Assembly (NCBI RefSeq): GCF_003751945.1
Contig: NZ_RJKL01000001.1
Span: 4,712,001 to 4,776,000 of the forward strand
Direction: 5' to 3'
From: Couchioplanes caeruleus
GTDB taxonomy: Bacteria > Actinomycetota > Actinomycetes > Mycobacteriales > Micromonosporaceae
DNA: 64,000 nucleotides
Made by a program: the position numbers and the translations under genes. Positions 16,010-24,955 of the stretch are shown here, one piece after another (the first letter of the stretch is position 1; each line of letters begins with the position of its first letter). The notes beneath the pieces are model-generated. The model had not been told where the DNA came from, ran no database searches, and saw only the letters and a list, made by a program, of their open reading frames with translations.

Positions 16010-16759
16010 ATGCCTGACCCCATCTTCCACTTCATCGTGGTCGTCGACGTCGAGGGGTTCGGCCGTCGCAAGATCCCGGCGCAGGCCGCGCTCCGGAAGG
16101 TCATGTACGAGGTCGTCGAACAGGCCTTCGAGGACGTGAAGCTGGAGTGGGACGCGGTGGTGCGGCTCGACCGGGGTGACAGCATCATCATGCTGCTCCC
16201 GGCCTCCTCCGGGAACAACGTGACCCTGGCCGGCCCCTTCATCCGCGCCCTGGACGCCGGCCTGCGTGAGAAGGGTCGGATGTACACCGCCGATCACCAG
16301 ATGCGCATGCGGGTCGCCCTGCATCAGGGCAACTGCCAGCGCGACGAGACCGGCTGGGTGGGCGAGGCGATCAACACCTCCACCCGGCTGGTGGACGCGC
16401 CGGAACTGCGGGCCACGTTGAAGAAGGCGACCGCCTCCATGATGGCGTTCATCGTCTCCGACGAGATCTACCGAAGCGTCATCCGGCACGACTTCCGCCA
16501 GATCGATTCGGCGTCGTTCGCCCCGGTGCAACTGCACGTCAAGGAATTGCACGAGAAGGCCTGGATCCACGTGCCAGGCTATTCGTATCCGCCCGACGTC
16601 GAGGCGAGTCCTGCCGTCGAGGAAAGGCCGGCGCCCCCGCCGCCCCGCCGGCACGGCGAGGGCAACGGAAACAGTGGCGGATTCACGTTCCACGGCGACG
16701 TGCACGTCGAGGGTGATCAATTCACCGGCGACAAGACCGTCCACGGTGAGCGTCGATGA
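16010..16759 (+). CDS. Class III nucleotide cyclase-like protein with Gly-Asp tag
   Basis: The 249-residue protein shows the class III cyclase core: metal Asp13 in VVVDVEGFG, metal Asp57 in LDRGDSIIML, and the transition-state pair Asn122/Arg126 in VGEAINTSTRL. Catalysis is thus plausible; whether the product is cAMP, cGMP or a cyclic pyrimidine nucleotide cannot be read. The domain ends near residue 190, followed by a Pro-rich linker and a short tag (about 225-245, FTFHGDVHVEGD then QFTGDKTV) that resembles a motif in the next protein. CGGAGG lies 8 bp before the ATG. The stop overlaps the next start (ATGA). Pycsar pyrimidine cyclases belong to this family, and a Pycsar-TM-like gene lies at 26638. 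Confidence 0.78.
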   Translation: MPDPIFHFIVVVDVEGFGRRKIPAQAALRKVMYEVVEQAFEDVKLEWDAVVRLDRGDSIIMLLPASSGNNVTLAGPFIRALDAGLREKGRMYTADHQMRMRVALHQGNCQRDETGWVGEAINTSTRLVDAPELRATLKKATASMMAFIVSDEIYRSVIRHDFRQIDSASFAPVQLHVKELHEKAWIHVPGYSYPPDVEASPAVEERPAPPPPRRHGEGNGNSGGFTFHGDVHVEGDQFTGDKTVHGERR

Positions 16760-19044
16760 GTGCCCCGGCCCAGGCGGCGGCCGCGCCGGCATCGGCACCG
16801 GCGGCACCGCCCGCCCAGCCCACCGGCTCCGGCGGGGCCCCGCCCGCGTCCGCCCCGGGCGGTGAGCCGAAGCCGCCCGCCTCCGGTGAGCCCGGCCCAC
16901 CCGCGCCACCCGACGCGCAGGGCGCGCCGACCATCGACACCACCAGCCTGGAGGCCCAGGACAAGGCGGCGTCGACGCCCGAGGCGTCGAACGGCCGGCA
17001 GCGCGGTGAGCGGCTGCGCAAGGCGTCCGACATGCTCATCGGCGGCGACCTCGTCGGCGGCGACAAGCTGATCATGATGCTCGGCGGCCGGGAGCCGGCC
17101 CCGCTGCAGCGACTGGGTACGCAGCTCAGCGATCCCGTCCGGTACGCCTGGGTGGAGCCGCAGGACTGGGACCGGGTCCGCGCCGCCTGCCACGGCAAGC
17201 GTCTCGTGATCCTGCGCGCGAACCCCCATCAGGGCAAGGTGGCGGCCGCCATCCGCCTGCTCCAGTCGCCGTCGGACCGTCACATCTACAGCCTCGATCG
17301 CAACGTGGACCTCCATGCCCTTCCCGCCTGGCTGGAGACCGACGCGAGCGGCGACAACGCCCTGCCGAAGGGCGCGGGTTTCCTGCTCTGCGAGCCCGTC
17401 GGGTGGGACGGCGTCGAGGGCTGGATGTTGCAGCAACTGGCGGCCGCCCTCGAACGGCTCGATGCGCAGCTCATCCTGACGCTCGGTGCCGACGTGCCGC
17501 TCGCCGACGCGGATGCGCAGGAGTACGTGGTGCCGCTGGGCGCGGCGAAGCCCCACTCCGAGATCCTGGCCCGGCATCTGGCCTGGCGGCTCGATGACGT
17601 CGGGCTCGCCGAACGCATCCTCGCGGATCCGGACATCGCCGAGCTGGCCGAGGACCAGTTCGCCGGCGCGGTGTCCCTCAAGGTCGCCGCCGACCTGGCC
17701 GTGATGATCAGCCTGGAGCTGAACGGCACGGTCGTCGACGTCGACCGGGTGCGCCGGCGGATGGCCGAGCGGGCCACGGAGGACTTCGACATCTGGTTCG
17801 GCGGCCTGCCCGACGTGCCGACCCGCTGCCTGGCCGTCGCGCTGGCGGTGCTCAACGGGCTTGCCTACGAGACCGTCGCCCATGCCGCGGAGATGCTGTC
17901 CGACCGGCTCGACGGTCCACCCGATCCGGGGCCGAACAACGCGCTGGTGCCGCCGTGGCGGCCACCGTTCGGCCGGACCCGGCGCGAGCGGCTCCGCCTG
18001 CTCCGCGCCAAGATCAGGCCGGCCATGGCCCGCGGTGCGTACGGCACCGGCCCGGTCGAGGCGCTGGAGTATGCCGCCGACGACTATCCGCGCCTGGTGC
18101 TCCGGCACGTCTGGCGGGAGTTCCCGCTGCACCGCGAGCTCATGGGATGGCTGCGGGACCTGGCCAGCGACCCGAACGAGGAGGTGCGGATCTGGTCCGG
18201 GACGGCGCTGGGCATGTTGTCACTGGACGCGTTCGACTTCGTGTACACGCAGGTGCTGCGGCCGATGGCCCTGGACCAAGACAACGCGCGCAACCGGGAG
18301 GTCGTCGCGTACGCGCTGCGGGTGCCGGCCGCGGACAGCCGCCTGCGGCCGCTGGTCGACGCCGCGGTCGCCGCTCTCTACGGGAACCGCGCGTCCCCGT
18401 TCGGCCAGGCGACCGCGGCGCGGGTGCACGGCGTGAGCCTCGGCCCGCTCGGCGCCGTCGAGGCGCTGACGGCCCTGGACCGGCTCGCCGCCATCGACCA
18501 CGCCCAGATCGCGCTCGGCATCGCCGACAGCCTGGCGGATCTGATCGTGCAGGACGAGCAGCAGAATGCCCCGCTCGTCCTGGACCGCCTGTTGAGCTGG
18601 CTCAACGATCGCCGCCGAACGCTCGCCGGGCAGTTCGTCTTTCTCCAGTTGGCGCGCTCGCTGATCACCGAGTTCACCCTTCCGGGCCCGGACGGCGCGG
18701 CGGAGACCAGGATGACGTGGCCGACCCTGCTGATGCTGGCCGACCAGCGGATCGAGCTGCGCCGGAGTCTGATCGGGATGTGGCGGCACGTTCTCGCCTC
18801 CGGATCTTTCACCCGGCTGGTCGAGGTGGCTCTGGACGCCTGGGCCGCCCTGGCCGAGGCCGACGCGGACGTGCGGACGTCGCTGAGCAACATGCTGGTG
18901 GCGACGGCCGCGCAGAGCGACCGGTCCCGGGCCCTGGTCAAGCGTCTCGTCGCCGGCTGGCGGGCCGTCGACAACCTGCAACCCAAGCCGATGACCGCGT
19001 ACGCGGTCGAGACCGCCATGGACGCAAGGAGCGGTGATCAGTGA
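16756..19044 (+). CDS. Degenerate STAND-like / alpha-helical repeat protein
   Basis: The 762-residue protein has a disordered Ala/Pro/Gly-rich N-terminus (1-90), then a tag MLIGGDLVGGDKLIMML (about 95-111) resembling the end of the preceding cyclase. A P-loop-like segment (LRANPHQGKVAAAI, about 155) has lost the first Gly and the Ser/Thr of Walker A; FLLCEP resembles a Walker B strand. The remaining 450 residues are helical and HEAT-like (for example VRIWSGTALGMLSLDAF). It looks like an inactive STAND-type scaffold. It overlaps both neighbours by 4 bp, so its dose is tied to the cyclase and the SPFH-vWA protein. No enzymatic function is proposed. Confidence 0.6.
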   Translation: MSAPAQAAAAPASAPAAPPAQPTGSGGAPPASAPGGEPKPPASGEPGPPAPPDAQGAPTIDTTSLEAQDKAASTPEASNGRQRGERLRKASDMLIGGDLVGGDKLIMMLGGREPAPLQRLGTQLSDPVRYAWVEPQDWDRVRAACHGKRLVILRANPHQGKVAAAIRLLQSPSDRHIYSLDRNVDLHALPAWLETDASGDNALPKGAGFLLCEPVGWDGVEGWMLQQLAAALERLDAQLILTLGADVPLADADAQEYVVPLGAAKPHSEILARHLAWRLDDVGLAERILADPDIAELAEDQFAGAVSLKVAADLAVMISLELNGTVVDVDRVRRRMAERATEDFDIWFGGLPDVPTRCLAVALAVLNGLAYETVAHAAEMLSDRLDGPPDPGPNNALVPPWRPPFGRTRRERLRLLRAKIRPAMARGAYGTGPVEALEYAADDYPRLVLRHVWREFPLHRELMGWLRDLASDPNEEVRIWSGTALGMLSLDAFDFVYTQVLRPMALDQDNARNREVVAYALRVPAADSRLRPLVDAAVAALYGNRASPFGQATAARVHGVSLGPLGAVEALTALDRLAAIDHAQIALGIADSLADLIVQDEQQNAPLVLDRLLSWLNDRRRTLAGQFVFLQLARSLITEFTLPGPDGAAETRMTWPTLLMLADQRIELRRSLIGMWRHVLASGSFTRLVEVALDAWAALAEADADVRTSLSNMLVATAAQSDRSRALVKRLVAGWRAVDNLQPKPMTAYAVETAMDARSGDQ

Positions 19045-20780
19045 CCCAGCCCCTTCCTCTCATCCTCAGCGTGACGCCGGTGCAGCGCGGCATCTTCGAC
19101 CGCACCCGGGGAACCGTGCCGAACGTGGCGGTCGTCTACGCGACCGGGGCCGGTGAGGTCGCCTACCTCGGCGGTCGTCCCCTGACCAAGTCCGAGCAGA
19201 CGTTCGGGGCGTACCGGACCCGCTACGACGTGGACATGAGCGACCACCGGCGCTCGGCCGAGCTGCGCAGCACTCCGTTGCCGTCCCGCGGCGACTTCTA
19301 CTTCTTCAAGGCTTCCGTCGACGTCGGGTTCCGGGTCAAGGACCCTGCCGAGGTGGTACGGCGTAACATCCGCGACGCCCTCCCCGTGGTGTACGGCTAC
19401 CTCGCCAACCGGTTCCGGACGATCACGCGCTCGTTCGACATCGAGCAGTCCACCGCCGCCGAGGAGGCGATCCGTCGGGCCTTCGCCGCCGAGGTCGACC
19501 TGCCGGAGGGCATCACCATCTTCGAGGTGTCGCCCCGGCTCCTGCCCGACGAGAACGCCACCCGGCATCTGCAGCAGAAGGTCGAGGCGGAACGGTCCCT
19601 TCACGCCAACCAGGTGCTGCACGCGGTCAACGTCCAGCAGGCCCTGCAGCAGGGTGAGCTGGACCGGATGCTGCAGCTCGGCCGGATCCAGGCCACGCAG
19701 ACCGAGCTGGCGGCGATGGGCAACCGGCAGCTCACGGCCCGCGAGATGGTCCAGTTGCATCTCGCCCGGAATCCGCAGGACACCGAGAAGGCGATGAGCC
19801 TGCTCATGGCCCACGAGCAGGCGATGATCGAGCGGCAGGACCGGCAGGGGATGTTGCAGACCGAGTTGATGAAGTTCCTGGTCGACAAGGACATCCTCCA
19901 GGCGGTCGACTTCGAGTCGCAGTTGCCGCAGATGCTCGGCCCGCTCGGGGCCGGCCCGGCACCGACGGCCATCTCCGCCGGCACGGCCACGTGGTCGCAG
20001 CCGTCGACGGTGCCCGGCCAGGGCGGTCCGCCACCCGCCGAGTCCACCGGGCCGGAGCCGAAGCCGCTGGGCACCGTGCTCGAACGCGATCCCGCCACGA
20101 AGGTGTGGAAGCCCGCCGACGGCGTCCAGCCGGTCTACGTGGTGGTCGACGAGTCCGCGGAGGTCGGGCCGTACATCGGTGATCTGAGCGACGGCGTGCA
20201 CCAACTGCACGACGCGCTGCTGCGCGCGACCGACGTCGCGCCGGCGATCCGGCTGTCGGTGCTCGGCTTCGCCGACCAGGTGACGACCCGGCTGCCGCTG
20301 GAGCAGGTCGTCGCCGGCAGCCAGTCGCCGTGGTTCACCGCGCGCGGACCCGCCAGCTATGCGAACGCCTTCGAGACGTTGCTCGACCAGATCGAGCCGG
20401 ACATCGACGCGCTGAAGGCGAAGAACCTCAAGGTGTTGCGTCCCGTCGTCTACCTGCTCAGCGGCAGCGACCCGGGTGCGGACACGGCCTGGGCCAGCCC
20501 GTACAAGCGGCTCGTCGACCGCAGCTCGCACCGGTACGCGCCCAACATCGTGGCCTGCGGCTTCGGCGGCGCACCGGCCGAACTGATCGCGGACATCGCG
20601 ACGCAGCCGCAGTTCGGCTTCGTGATGAAGCCCGACACGGACGTCCATGTCGCGATCGCGCAGTACTGGCGGCAACTGGCCCAGAACGTGATCACCTCCG
20701 GCCGGGCGCTGATCAGCGGCACTCCCGAGCTCGCACCCGAGCCGCCGGCAGGCTTCCGGCTCGCCCGTGAAGTGGTCTGA
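19041..20780 (+). CDS. SPFH/band-7 domain fused to a degenerate vWA domain
   Basis: The 579-residue protein starts at a GTG overlapping the previous stop, with AAGGAG upstream. Residues 1-185 look like an SPFH/band-7 domain (VDVGFRVKDPAEVVR, FEVSPRLLPDE), followed by a coiled-coil-rich stretch (about 180-300) and a Pro-rich linker. Residues 370-579 are a vWA domain paralogous to the next protein, but its MIDAS DxSxS is altered (DESAEVG versus DESGSMG), and later metal-loop residues are changed as well (RGPASYANAF, SGSDPGAD). SPFH proteins form membrane-associated ring scaffolds; the vWA may bind partners without metal. No N-terminal membrane helix is obvious, so recruitment may be peripheral. 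Confidence 0.72.
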   Translation: MTQPLPLILSVTPVQRGIFDRTRGTVPNVAVVYATGAGEVAYLGGRPLTKSEQTFGAYRTRYDVDMSDHRRSAELRSTPLPSRGDFYFFKASVDVGFRVKDPAEVVRRNIRDALPVVYGYLANRFRTITRSFDIEQSTAAEEAIRRAFAAEVDLPEGITIFEVSPRLLPDENATRHLQQKVEAERSLHANQVLHAVNVQQALQQGELDRMLQLGRIQATQTELAAMGNRQLTAREMVQLHLARNPQDTEKAMSLLMAHEQAMIERQDRQGMLQTELMKFLVDKDILQAVDFESQLPQMLGPLGAGPAPTAISAGTATWSQPSTVPGQGGPPPAESTGPEPKPLGTVLERDPATKVWKPADGVQPVYVVVDESAEVGPYIGDLSDGVHQLHDALLRATDVAPAIRLSVLGFADQVTTRLPLEQVVAGSQSPWFTARGPASYANAFETLLDQIEPDIDALKAKNLKVLRPVVYLLSGSDPGADTAWASPYKRLVDRSSHRYAPNIVACGFGGAPAELIADIATQPQFGFVMKPDTDVHVAIAQYWRQLAQNVITSGRALISGTPELAPEPPAGFRLAREVV

Positions 20781-20825
20781 GTCCTTCCCAGAGCCGGTGT
20801 GAGGCCGGAGAGAGCAAAGGTTGGC

Positions 20826-21500
20826 ATGGCAGGCAACAGAGGAAACCTTCTGCCGGTGTACGTCCTCGCGGACGAGTCCGGATCCATGGGCCCCTACATC
20901 GACGACCTCAACAAGGGCCTGGCCTCGTTGCACGAGGCGCTGCTCGGCGAACCGATGGCGGCGGCCAAGGTGCGCTTCTCGATCCTCGGCTTCGCCGACG
21001 ACGTGCAGGAGCGGCTGCGCCTGGCGGACCTGCGCCGGGAGAACGAGCTGCCCCTGCTGTACGCGCGTGGCCGGACCAGTTACCACGCGGCCTTCTCGGC
21101 GCTGCGGCAACGGATCCCGCAGGACGTGTCCGCGCTGAAGCAGGAGGGCTACCAGGTTCACCGGCCCGCCGTGTTCTTCCTCAGCGACGGACAGCCGACG
21201 GAGGACCACTGGGTGCAGACGTACCAGCAGCTCGTCGACCGGTCGGCGACCCCCGGCGCGCCGAACATCATCGCCTGCGGCATCGGGGACGTGGAGGCAC
21301 AGACGATCCTCGAGGTCGCCACCCAGCCCGAGTACGCCTTCGTCGCGCTGCAGGGTGTGGATCTCGGAGCGGCGATCGCCCAGTTCTGCACGGCGTTGAC
21401 CAAGAGCATCGTCGAGTCCGGCCGGTCGCTCGGCTCGGCCCAGCCGGAGCTGGTGGTGCAGCAGCCCGCCGGCTTCCGCATGGCGATTGACGTGGTGTGA
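20826..21500 (+). CDS. TerY/YegL-like von Willebrand A domain protein
   Basis: The 224-residue single-domain vWA has an intact metal site: DESGSMG (about 16-22), the Thr-bearing loop GRTSYHAAF and LSDGQPTED. This matches TerY and E. coli YegL, cytosolic vWA proteins encoded with a PP2C and an atypical kinase. Here the PP2C and kinase follow directly (21502, 22637), making a canonical TerY-P triad. I start at ATG 20826 after AAAGG; an in-frame GTG at 20799 would add nine residues. Its likely role is metal-dependent docking of the kinase/phosphatase pair, by analogy only. Confidence 0.85.
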   Translation: MAGNRGNLLPVYVLADESGSMGPYIDDLNKGLASLHEALLGEPMAAAKVRFSILGFADDVQERLRLADLRRENELPLLYARGRTSYHAAFSALRQRIPQDVSALKQEGYQVHRPAVFFLSDGQPTEDHWVQTYQQLVDRSATPGAPNIIACGIGDVEAQTILEVATQPEYAFVALQGVDLGAAIAQFCTALTKSIVESGRSLGSAQPELVVQQPAGFRMAIDVV

Positions 21501-21501
21501 C

Positions 21502-22629
21502 ATGCCCAAGAACCCCCTCGGCGCGTTGGGCGACTTCTTCTTCTCGCGGGAGGAGCCGGACGGCGCCCGGGACGATCCGCCCGGCCGCGGCATGAGCGGC
21601 ACCCCGCAGCAGACGGAGGGGCAGATCGGGACGATCTACACGCCGGATCCCCGATCGGCGCCGCCACGACAGCCGGCCGCGCCGCCGCGACAGCCGGCCG
21701 CGCCGCCACGACAGCCGGCCGCGCCGCCGCGACAGCCGGCGCCCCGGGCCGAAGTGCCACCGCGCGAGCCGCGGAACTGGCGGCCGCGGCTCATCGGTAC
21801 GCCCATCGAGGTGTTCGAGCCACTCCCGCCGGTGACGAACTCCTACCGTCCGGACTACGTGGCCGACGGCTGGTCGACCAGGAACTTCACGGTGCGCCTG
21901 GCCTCGGTCCGGGGCTATGTGCACCGGTTCCGGGGCCTGCCCCGGCAGGACGACATTGCCGTGGCGCACCACCGGCCGAGCGGGGCGATCGTGTTCGCGG
22001 TGGCCGACGGGGTGTCCGCCGCGCCGCACTCCCATCTCGGCGCGACGGCCGCGTGCCGGGCGGCGGTCGGCGCGATCACGGCCGGTCTCGACGCCGAGGA
22101 CACCTCGGTGAACTGGCAGAACGTCGTGGAGCGCGCCGCCTGGCAGCTGGTCGAGCAGGCCCGCGTCCTGCTCGACACGGCCGAGGTGACGCCCGAGCGC
22201 GCCGAGCGCGAACTGGCGTCGACCCTGGTGGCCGGGATGGTGTGCCCCACCGCCAACGGACCGCTGGCGTCCATCGTCCAGGTGGGCGACAGCAGCGCCT
22301 GGGTGCTGAGCGGTGGCGGGTTCCGGTGCGTGTTGGAAGCCAAGTACTCGGCCGGGGACGAGGTCGTGTCCTCCGCGGTGAGTGGGCTGCCGCGAGTGCC
22401 GCAGGTGAAGCCCCGGATCCGTCCCCTGGCCACCGGCGAGGTGCTCCTCGTCGGCACGGACGGCTTCGGCGATCCGCTGGGGGACGGCTCCGGGGCGGTC
22501 GCCAAACACTTCGCCGAGCGGCTCGCGCAACCGCTGTCGCCGCTGAACTTCGCGTACGACCTCGACTTCTCCCGGGAGACCTTCGACGACGACCGGACCC
22601 TGCTCGCCATCTGGCCACGGACCACCTGA
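21502..22629 (+). CDS. PP2C-like serine/threonine phosphatase (YegK/PphC-like)
   Basis: The 375-residue protein starts one base after the vWA stop. An N-terminal disordered region contains four near-identical copies of a 21-bp unit (21659-21741) encoding PPRQPAA, a likely SH3-type or flexible linker. The PP2C domain (about 115-375) retains metal ligands in LPRQDDIAVA, AVADGVSAA, VQVGDSSAWV and FDDDRTLLAIW. It is closely related to the second half of the 14304 protein (shared ADGWST entry). Its position between a vWA and a YegI-type kinase suggests it reverses phosphorylation by that kinase. The short repeat number could vary between strains. Confidence 0.85.
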   Translation: MPKNPLGALGDFFFSREEPDGARDDPPGRGMSGTPQQTEGQIGTIYTPDPRSAPPRQPAAPPRQPAAPPRQPAAPPRQPAPRAEVPPREPRNWRPRLIGTPIEVFEPLPPVTNSYRPDYVADGWSTRNFTVRLASVRGYVHRFRGLPRQDDIAVAHHRPSGAIVFAVADGVSAAPHSHLGATAACRAAVGAITAGLDAEDTSVNWQNVVERAAWQLVEQARVLLDTAEVTPERAERELASTLVAGMVCPTANGPLASIVQVGDSSAWVLSGGGFRCVLEAKYSAGDEVVSSAVSGLPRVPQVKPRIRPLATGEVLLVGTDGFGDPLGDGSGAVAKHFAERLAQPLSPLNFAYDLDFSRETFDDDRTLLAIWPRTT

Positions 22630-22636
22630 GCCGGCG

Positions 22637-24223
22637 ATGGACCCAGCGGCGTTCGCGGTCGACAAGTCCGCCCTGCGGGCACTCACCGAAATCGGCAAGG
22701 GCGGCCAGGGCCGGGTCTGGGCCACCGACTCGGTCCGGATCAACCAGACCTGGTCCGCCGTCTACAAGGAGTATGACGCCTCGGTTCTCGCCGGGGTCGA
22801 CGTGCAGCTTCTCGCCACGATGGTCGCCTTCGTGCCCGCGCTGGACCCGGCCAGCGGGAGATGGCTCTGCGAGCAGGCGGCGTGGCCGGCCGCCCTGGTG
22901 CAGGACAACGGCACGGTACGGGGCTTCCTCATGCGCCGCCTGCCGGCCGACTTCGAGATGCTCCTGCCCCAGCGCGACGGCAGTTGCCAGCGCAAACCCT
23001 CCGGCCTGCAGTTCCTGCTGAACCCGGACGAGTACCTCGCCAAGATGGCCATCCCTATCGACGACCGCAAGCGGCTGCTGCTGCTGCGCAATCTCGCCGA
23101 GACGCTGGAGCGGTTCCATCGCCTCGGCATCGTCGTCGGCGACCTGTCTCCCAACAACCTGATGTTTCAGTTATCGCCGGCGCCACGCTGCTTCTTCATC
23201 GACTGCGACGCGATGAGACTGCACGGGGCGTCGGTGCTCCGGCAGGCCGAGACGCCCGACTGGGAGGTGCCCGGAAACGAGGAGCTGGGCACGGCGGCCT
23301 CCGACGCGTACAAGTTCGGGCTACTGGCGATCCGCCTCTTCGCCCGGGATCAGTCGGCGCGCGACGCGTGGGCCCTCAACGCGGTCTCGCCGCAGCTCGG
23401 CCGGCTCGCCGTCCGCAGTCAGGCGGTCGACCCGGACCACCGTCCCGCCCCCGCGGAGTGGATCCCGGTCCTCGACGAGGCGATCCGCGGCGGGGGAGCG
23501 CGTGCGACGAACGGGTTCGTCCACCGGGTCACGCCGGCCGCTCCCTCGCACCCTCCGCCGGTGGCACCGAGCCTGCGACCGAGCCCGGCGGCCGTGACGC
23601 TCGCTCCGCCCCCGAGCGGCGGAACCTGGCTGCGGCGGCTACTTCCCGCGCTCGTCATCGGACTGCTGCTGCTCTGCATCGTCGGGGTGATCGCATCCAT
23701 CGCCAACGCGAACGACGGGAAGCCGGTCGCCTCGGGTGCCCCGGCCGCCACGACGGTCGCGGCACGGTCGGCGGCGACCACGGATTCCCCCACGCCGGAG
23801 CCCGACGCCACGGCGGGCATCGTCACCTACGACGCGGTGGTGGCGCGCCCGGAAGGAGCCCGCGTCGTCCGGATGCTGGCCGGCTACTTCGACGCGGTGA
23901 ACAGCGGCGACTGGGACACCGCGCTGCGGTCGTACGATCCGGCCGGGATCATCGACCCGGGCGACCCGGCCCAGCGCCGATCGTTCATGCGGGCCATGTC
24001 CACCACCGAGGACCGCGATGCGGTGCTCCATGCGCTGCGGCCGTCCGGCGCCGAGACGCTCGCCGAGCTGACCTTCACCAGTACCCAGCAAGCCGGCTAC
24101 GGCCCGCGGCGGGACCCGGCCGAGACCTGCACCCGGTGGGAGGTCACCTACCGGCTGACCTATTCGGAGCGTTTCGGATATCGCATCTTGCGGGCCAGGG
24201 ACGCCGCCGACAGCCCATGTTGA
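22637..24223 (+). CDS. Atypical membrane-anchored protein kinase (YegI-like)
   Basis: The 528-residue protein has a kinase fold with GKGGQG glycine loop (20-25) and Lys44 in VYKEYD. The catalytic loop is VVGDLSPNN (Asp169, Asn174) in place of HRD, and the metal loop is FIDCD (Asp189) in place of DFG. Key catalytic residues are thus kept in a divergent setting typical of YegI/TerY-P kinases. One membrane helix (ALVIGLLLLCIVGVIASI, about 337-355) leads to an extracytoplasmic domain of about 150 residues with two cysteines and an SnoaL/NTF2-like feel (MLAGYFDAVNSGDWDTALRSY). It starts 7 bp after the PP2C stop. The outer domain may sense a ligand. Confidence 0.82.
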   Translation: MDPAAFAVDKSALRALTEIGKGGQGRVWATDSVRINQTWSAVYKEYDASVLAGVDVQLLATMVAFVPALDPASGRWLCEQAAWPAALVQDNGTVRGFLMRRLPADFEMLLPQRDGSCQRKPSGLQFLLNPDEYLAKMAIPIDDRKRLLLLRNLAETLERFHRLGIVVGDLSPNNLMFQLSPAPRCFFIDCDAMRLHGASVLRQAETPDWEVPGNEELGTAASDAYKFGLLAIRLFARDQSARDAWALNAVSPQLGRLAVRSQAVDPDHRPAPAEWIPVLDEAIRGGGARATNGFVHRVTPAAPSHPPPVAPSLRPSPAAVTLAPPPSGGTWLRRLLPALVIGLLLLCIVGVIASIANANDGKPVASGAPAATTVAARSAATTDSPTPEPDATAGIVTYDAVVARPEGARVVRMLAGYFDAVNSGDWDTALRSYDPAGIIDPGDPAQRRSFMRAMSTTEDRDAVLHALRPSGAETLAELTFTSTQQAGYGPRRDPAETCTRWEVTYRLTYSERFGYRILRARDAADSPC

Positions 24224-24276
24224 CGTTGGCGACCGGGGCCTACGATGGGTTGTCGGTCGCCGACGGAAGGCAACGC

Positions 24277-24954
24277 ATGGTGAATGGGCACCCGCGGCCA
24301 CCGTTCTGGCGCGCCCTGACCGACGGACATCGTCAGGAGCTGCTTCAGATCGGCAATGTGCGGCATCACCCGACGGATACCGTCATCGTGCGGGAAGGCG
24401 ACGAGACCGACTTCGCCATCGTGCTACTCGACGGATGTGTCAAGGTTTCGACGCACGGAAATCGCGGCTACCAGGCGATTCTCGGTCTGCGCAGCCGCGG
24501 AGACCTCGTCGGTGAGCTCGCTGGGGTCGACGGCGGCCGCCGCTCGGCGACCCTGACGGCGCTGACCGTCGTCGAGGCGCTCACCCTTCCCGCCGGGGCG
24601 TTCCGGCGGTTCCTGCGCGCGTACCCGGACGCGGCCGAGATCCTGCAGCGTACGGTCTCCGTCCGGCTCCGTGAGGCGGACCGGTACAGGTCCGCCGCGG
24701 GCTCGGAAACCGTGCCGCAGCGGCTGGCGCACCTGCTGTTGCACCTGGGCGCCTCGTACGGGAAGAGGCTGGGCAGTCGCGTACTGATCGGACTGCCCCT
24801 GTCCCAAGAGGATCTGGCGGGCTTGATCCTGACCTCGCAGCGCACCGTCGGCCGGGTCCTCGAACGGTGGCGCGACGAGCGGCTGGTCGAGACCGGCCGG
24901 CGCAGCATCGTGCTGCTGTCGGTGGACGAGCTGCGCCGGCGTTCGGCACCGTGA
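24277..24954 (+). CDS. Crp/Fnr-family transcription regulator
   Basis: The 225-residue protein has an N-terminal cyclic-nucleotide-binding-type beta barrel (REGDETDFAIVLLDGCVKVS, then GDLVGELAGVDGGRRSATLTAL), a dimerisation helix and a C-terminal winged helix (LSQEDLAGLILTSQRTVGRVLERW). The phosphate-binding cassette region (GELAGVDGGRRSA) keeps Gly-Glu and Arg-Ser, as in cAMP-binding Crp proteins, so a cyclic nucleotide ligand is plausible. ATG 24277 follows GGAAGG; an ATG at 24217 overlapping the kinase stop would add 20 residues. Lying in a locus with two cyclase domains, it could be the transcriptional reader of their product. Confidence 0.88.
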   Translation: MVNGHPRPPFWRALTDGHRQELLQIGNVRHHPTDTVIVREGDETDFAIVLLDGCVKVSTHGNRGYQAILGLRSRGDLVGELAGVDGGRRSATLTALTVVEALTLPAGAFRRFLRAYPDAAEILQRTVSVRLREADRYRSAAGSETVPQRLAHLLLHLGASYGKRLGSRVLIGLPLSQEDLAGLILTSQRTVGRVLERWRDERLVETGRRSIVLLSVDELRRRSAP

Positions 24955-24955
24955 A

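Noticed and set aside
16756..19044. STAND-like protein as an active NTPase
   Set aside because: The P-loop-like segment ANPHQGKV lacks the first Gly and the Ser/Thr needed for nucleotide binding, so I call it degenerate.
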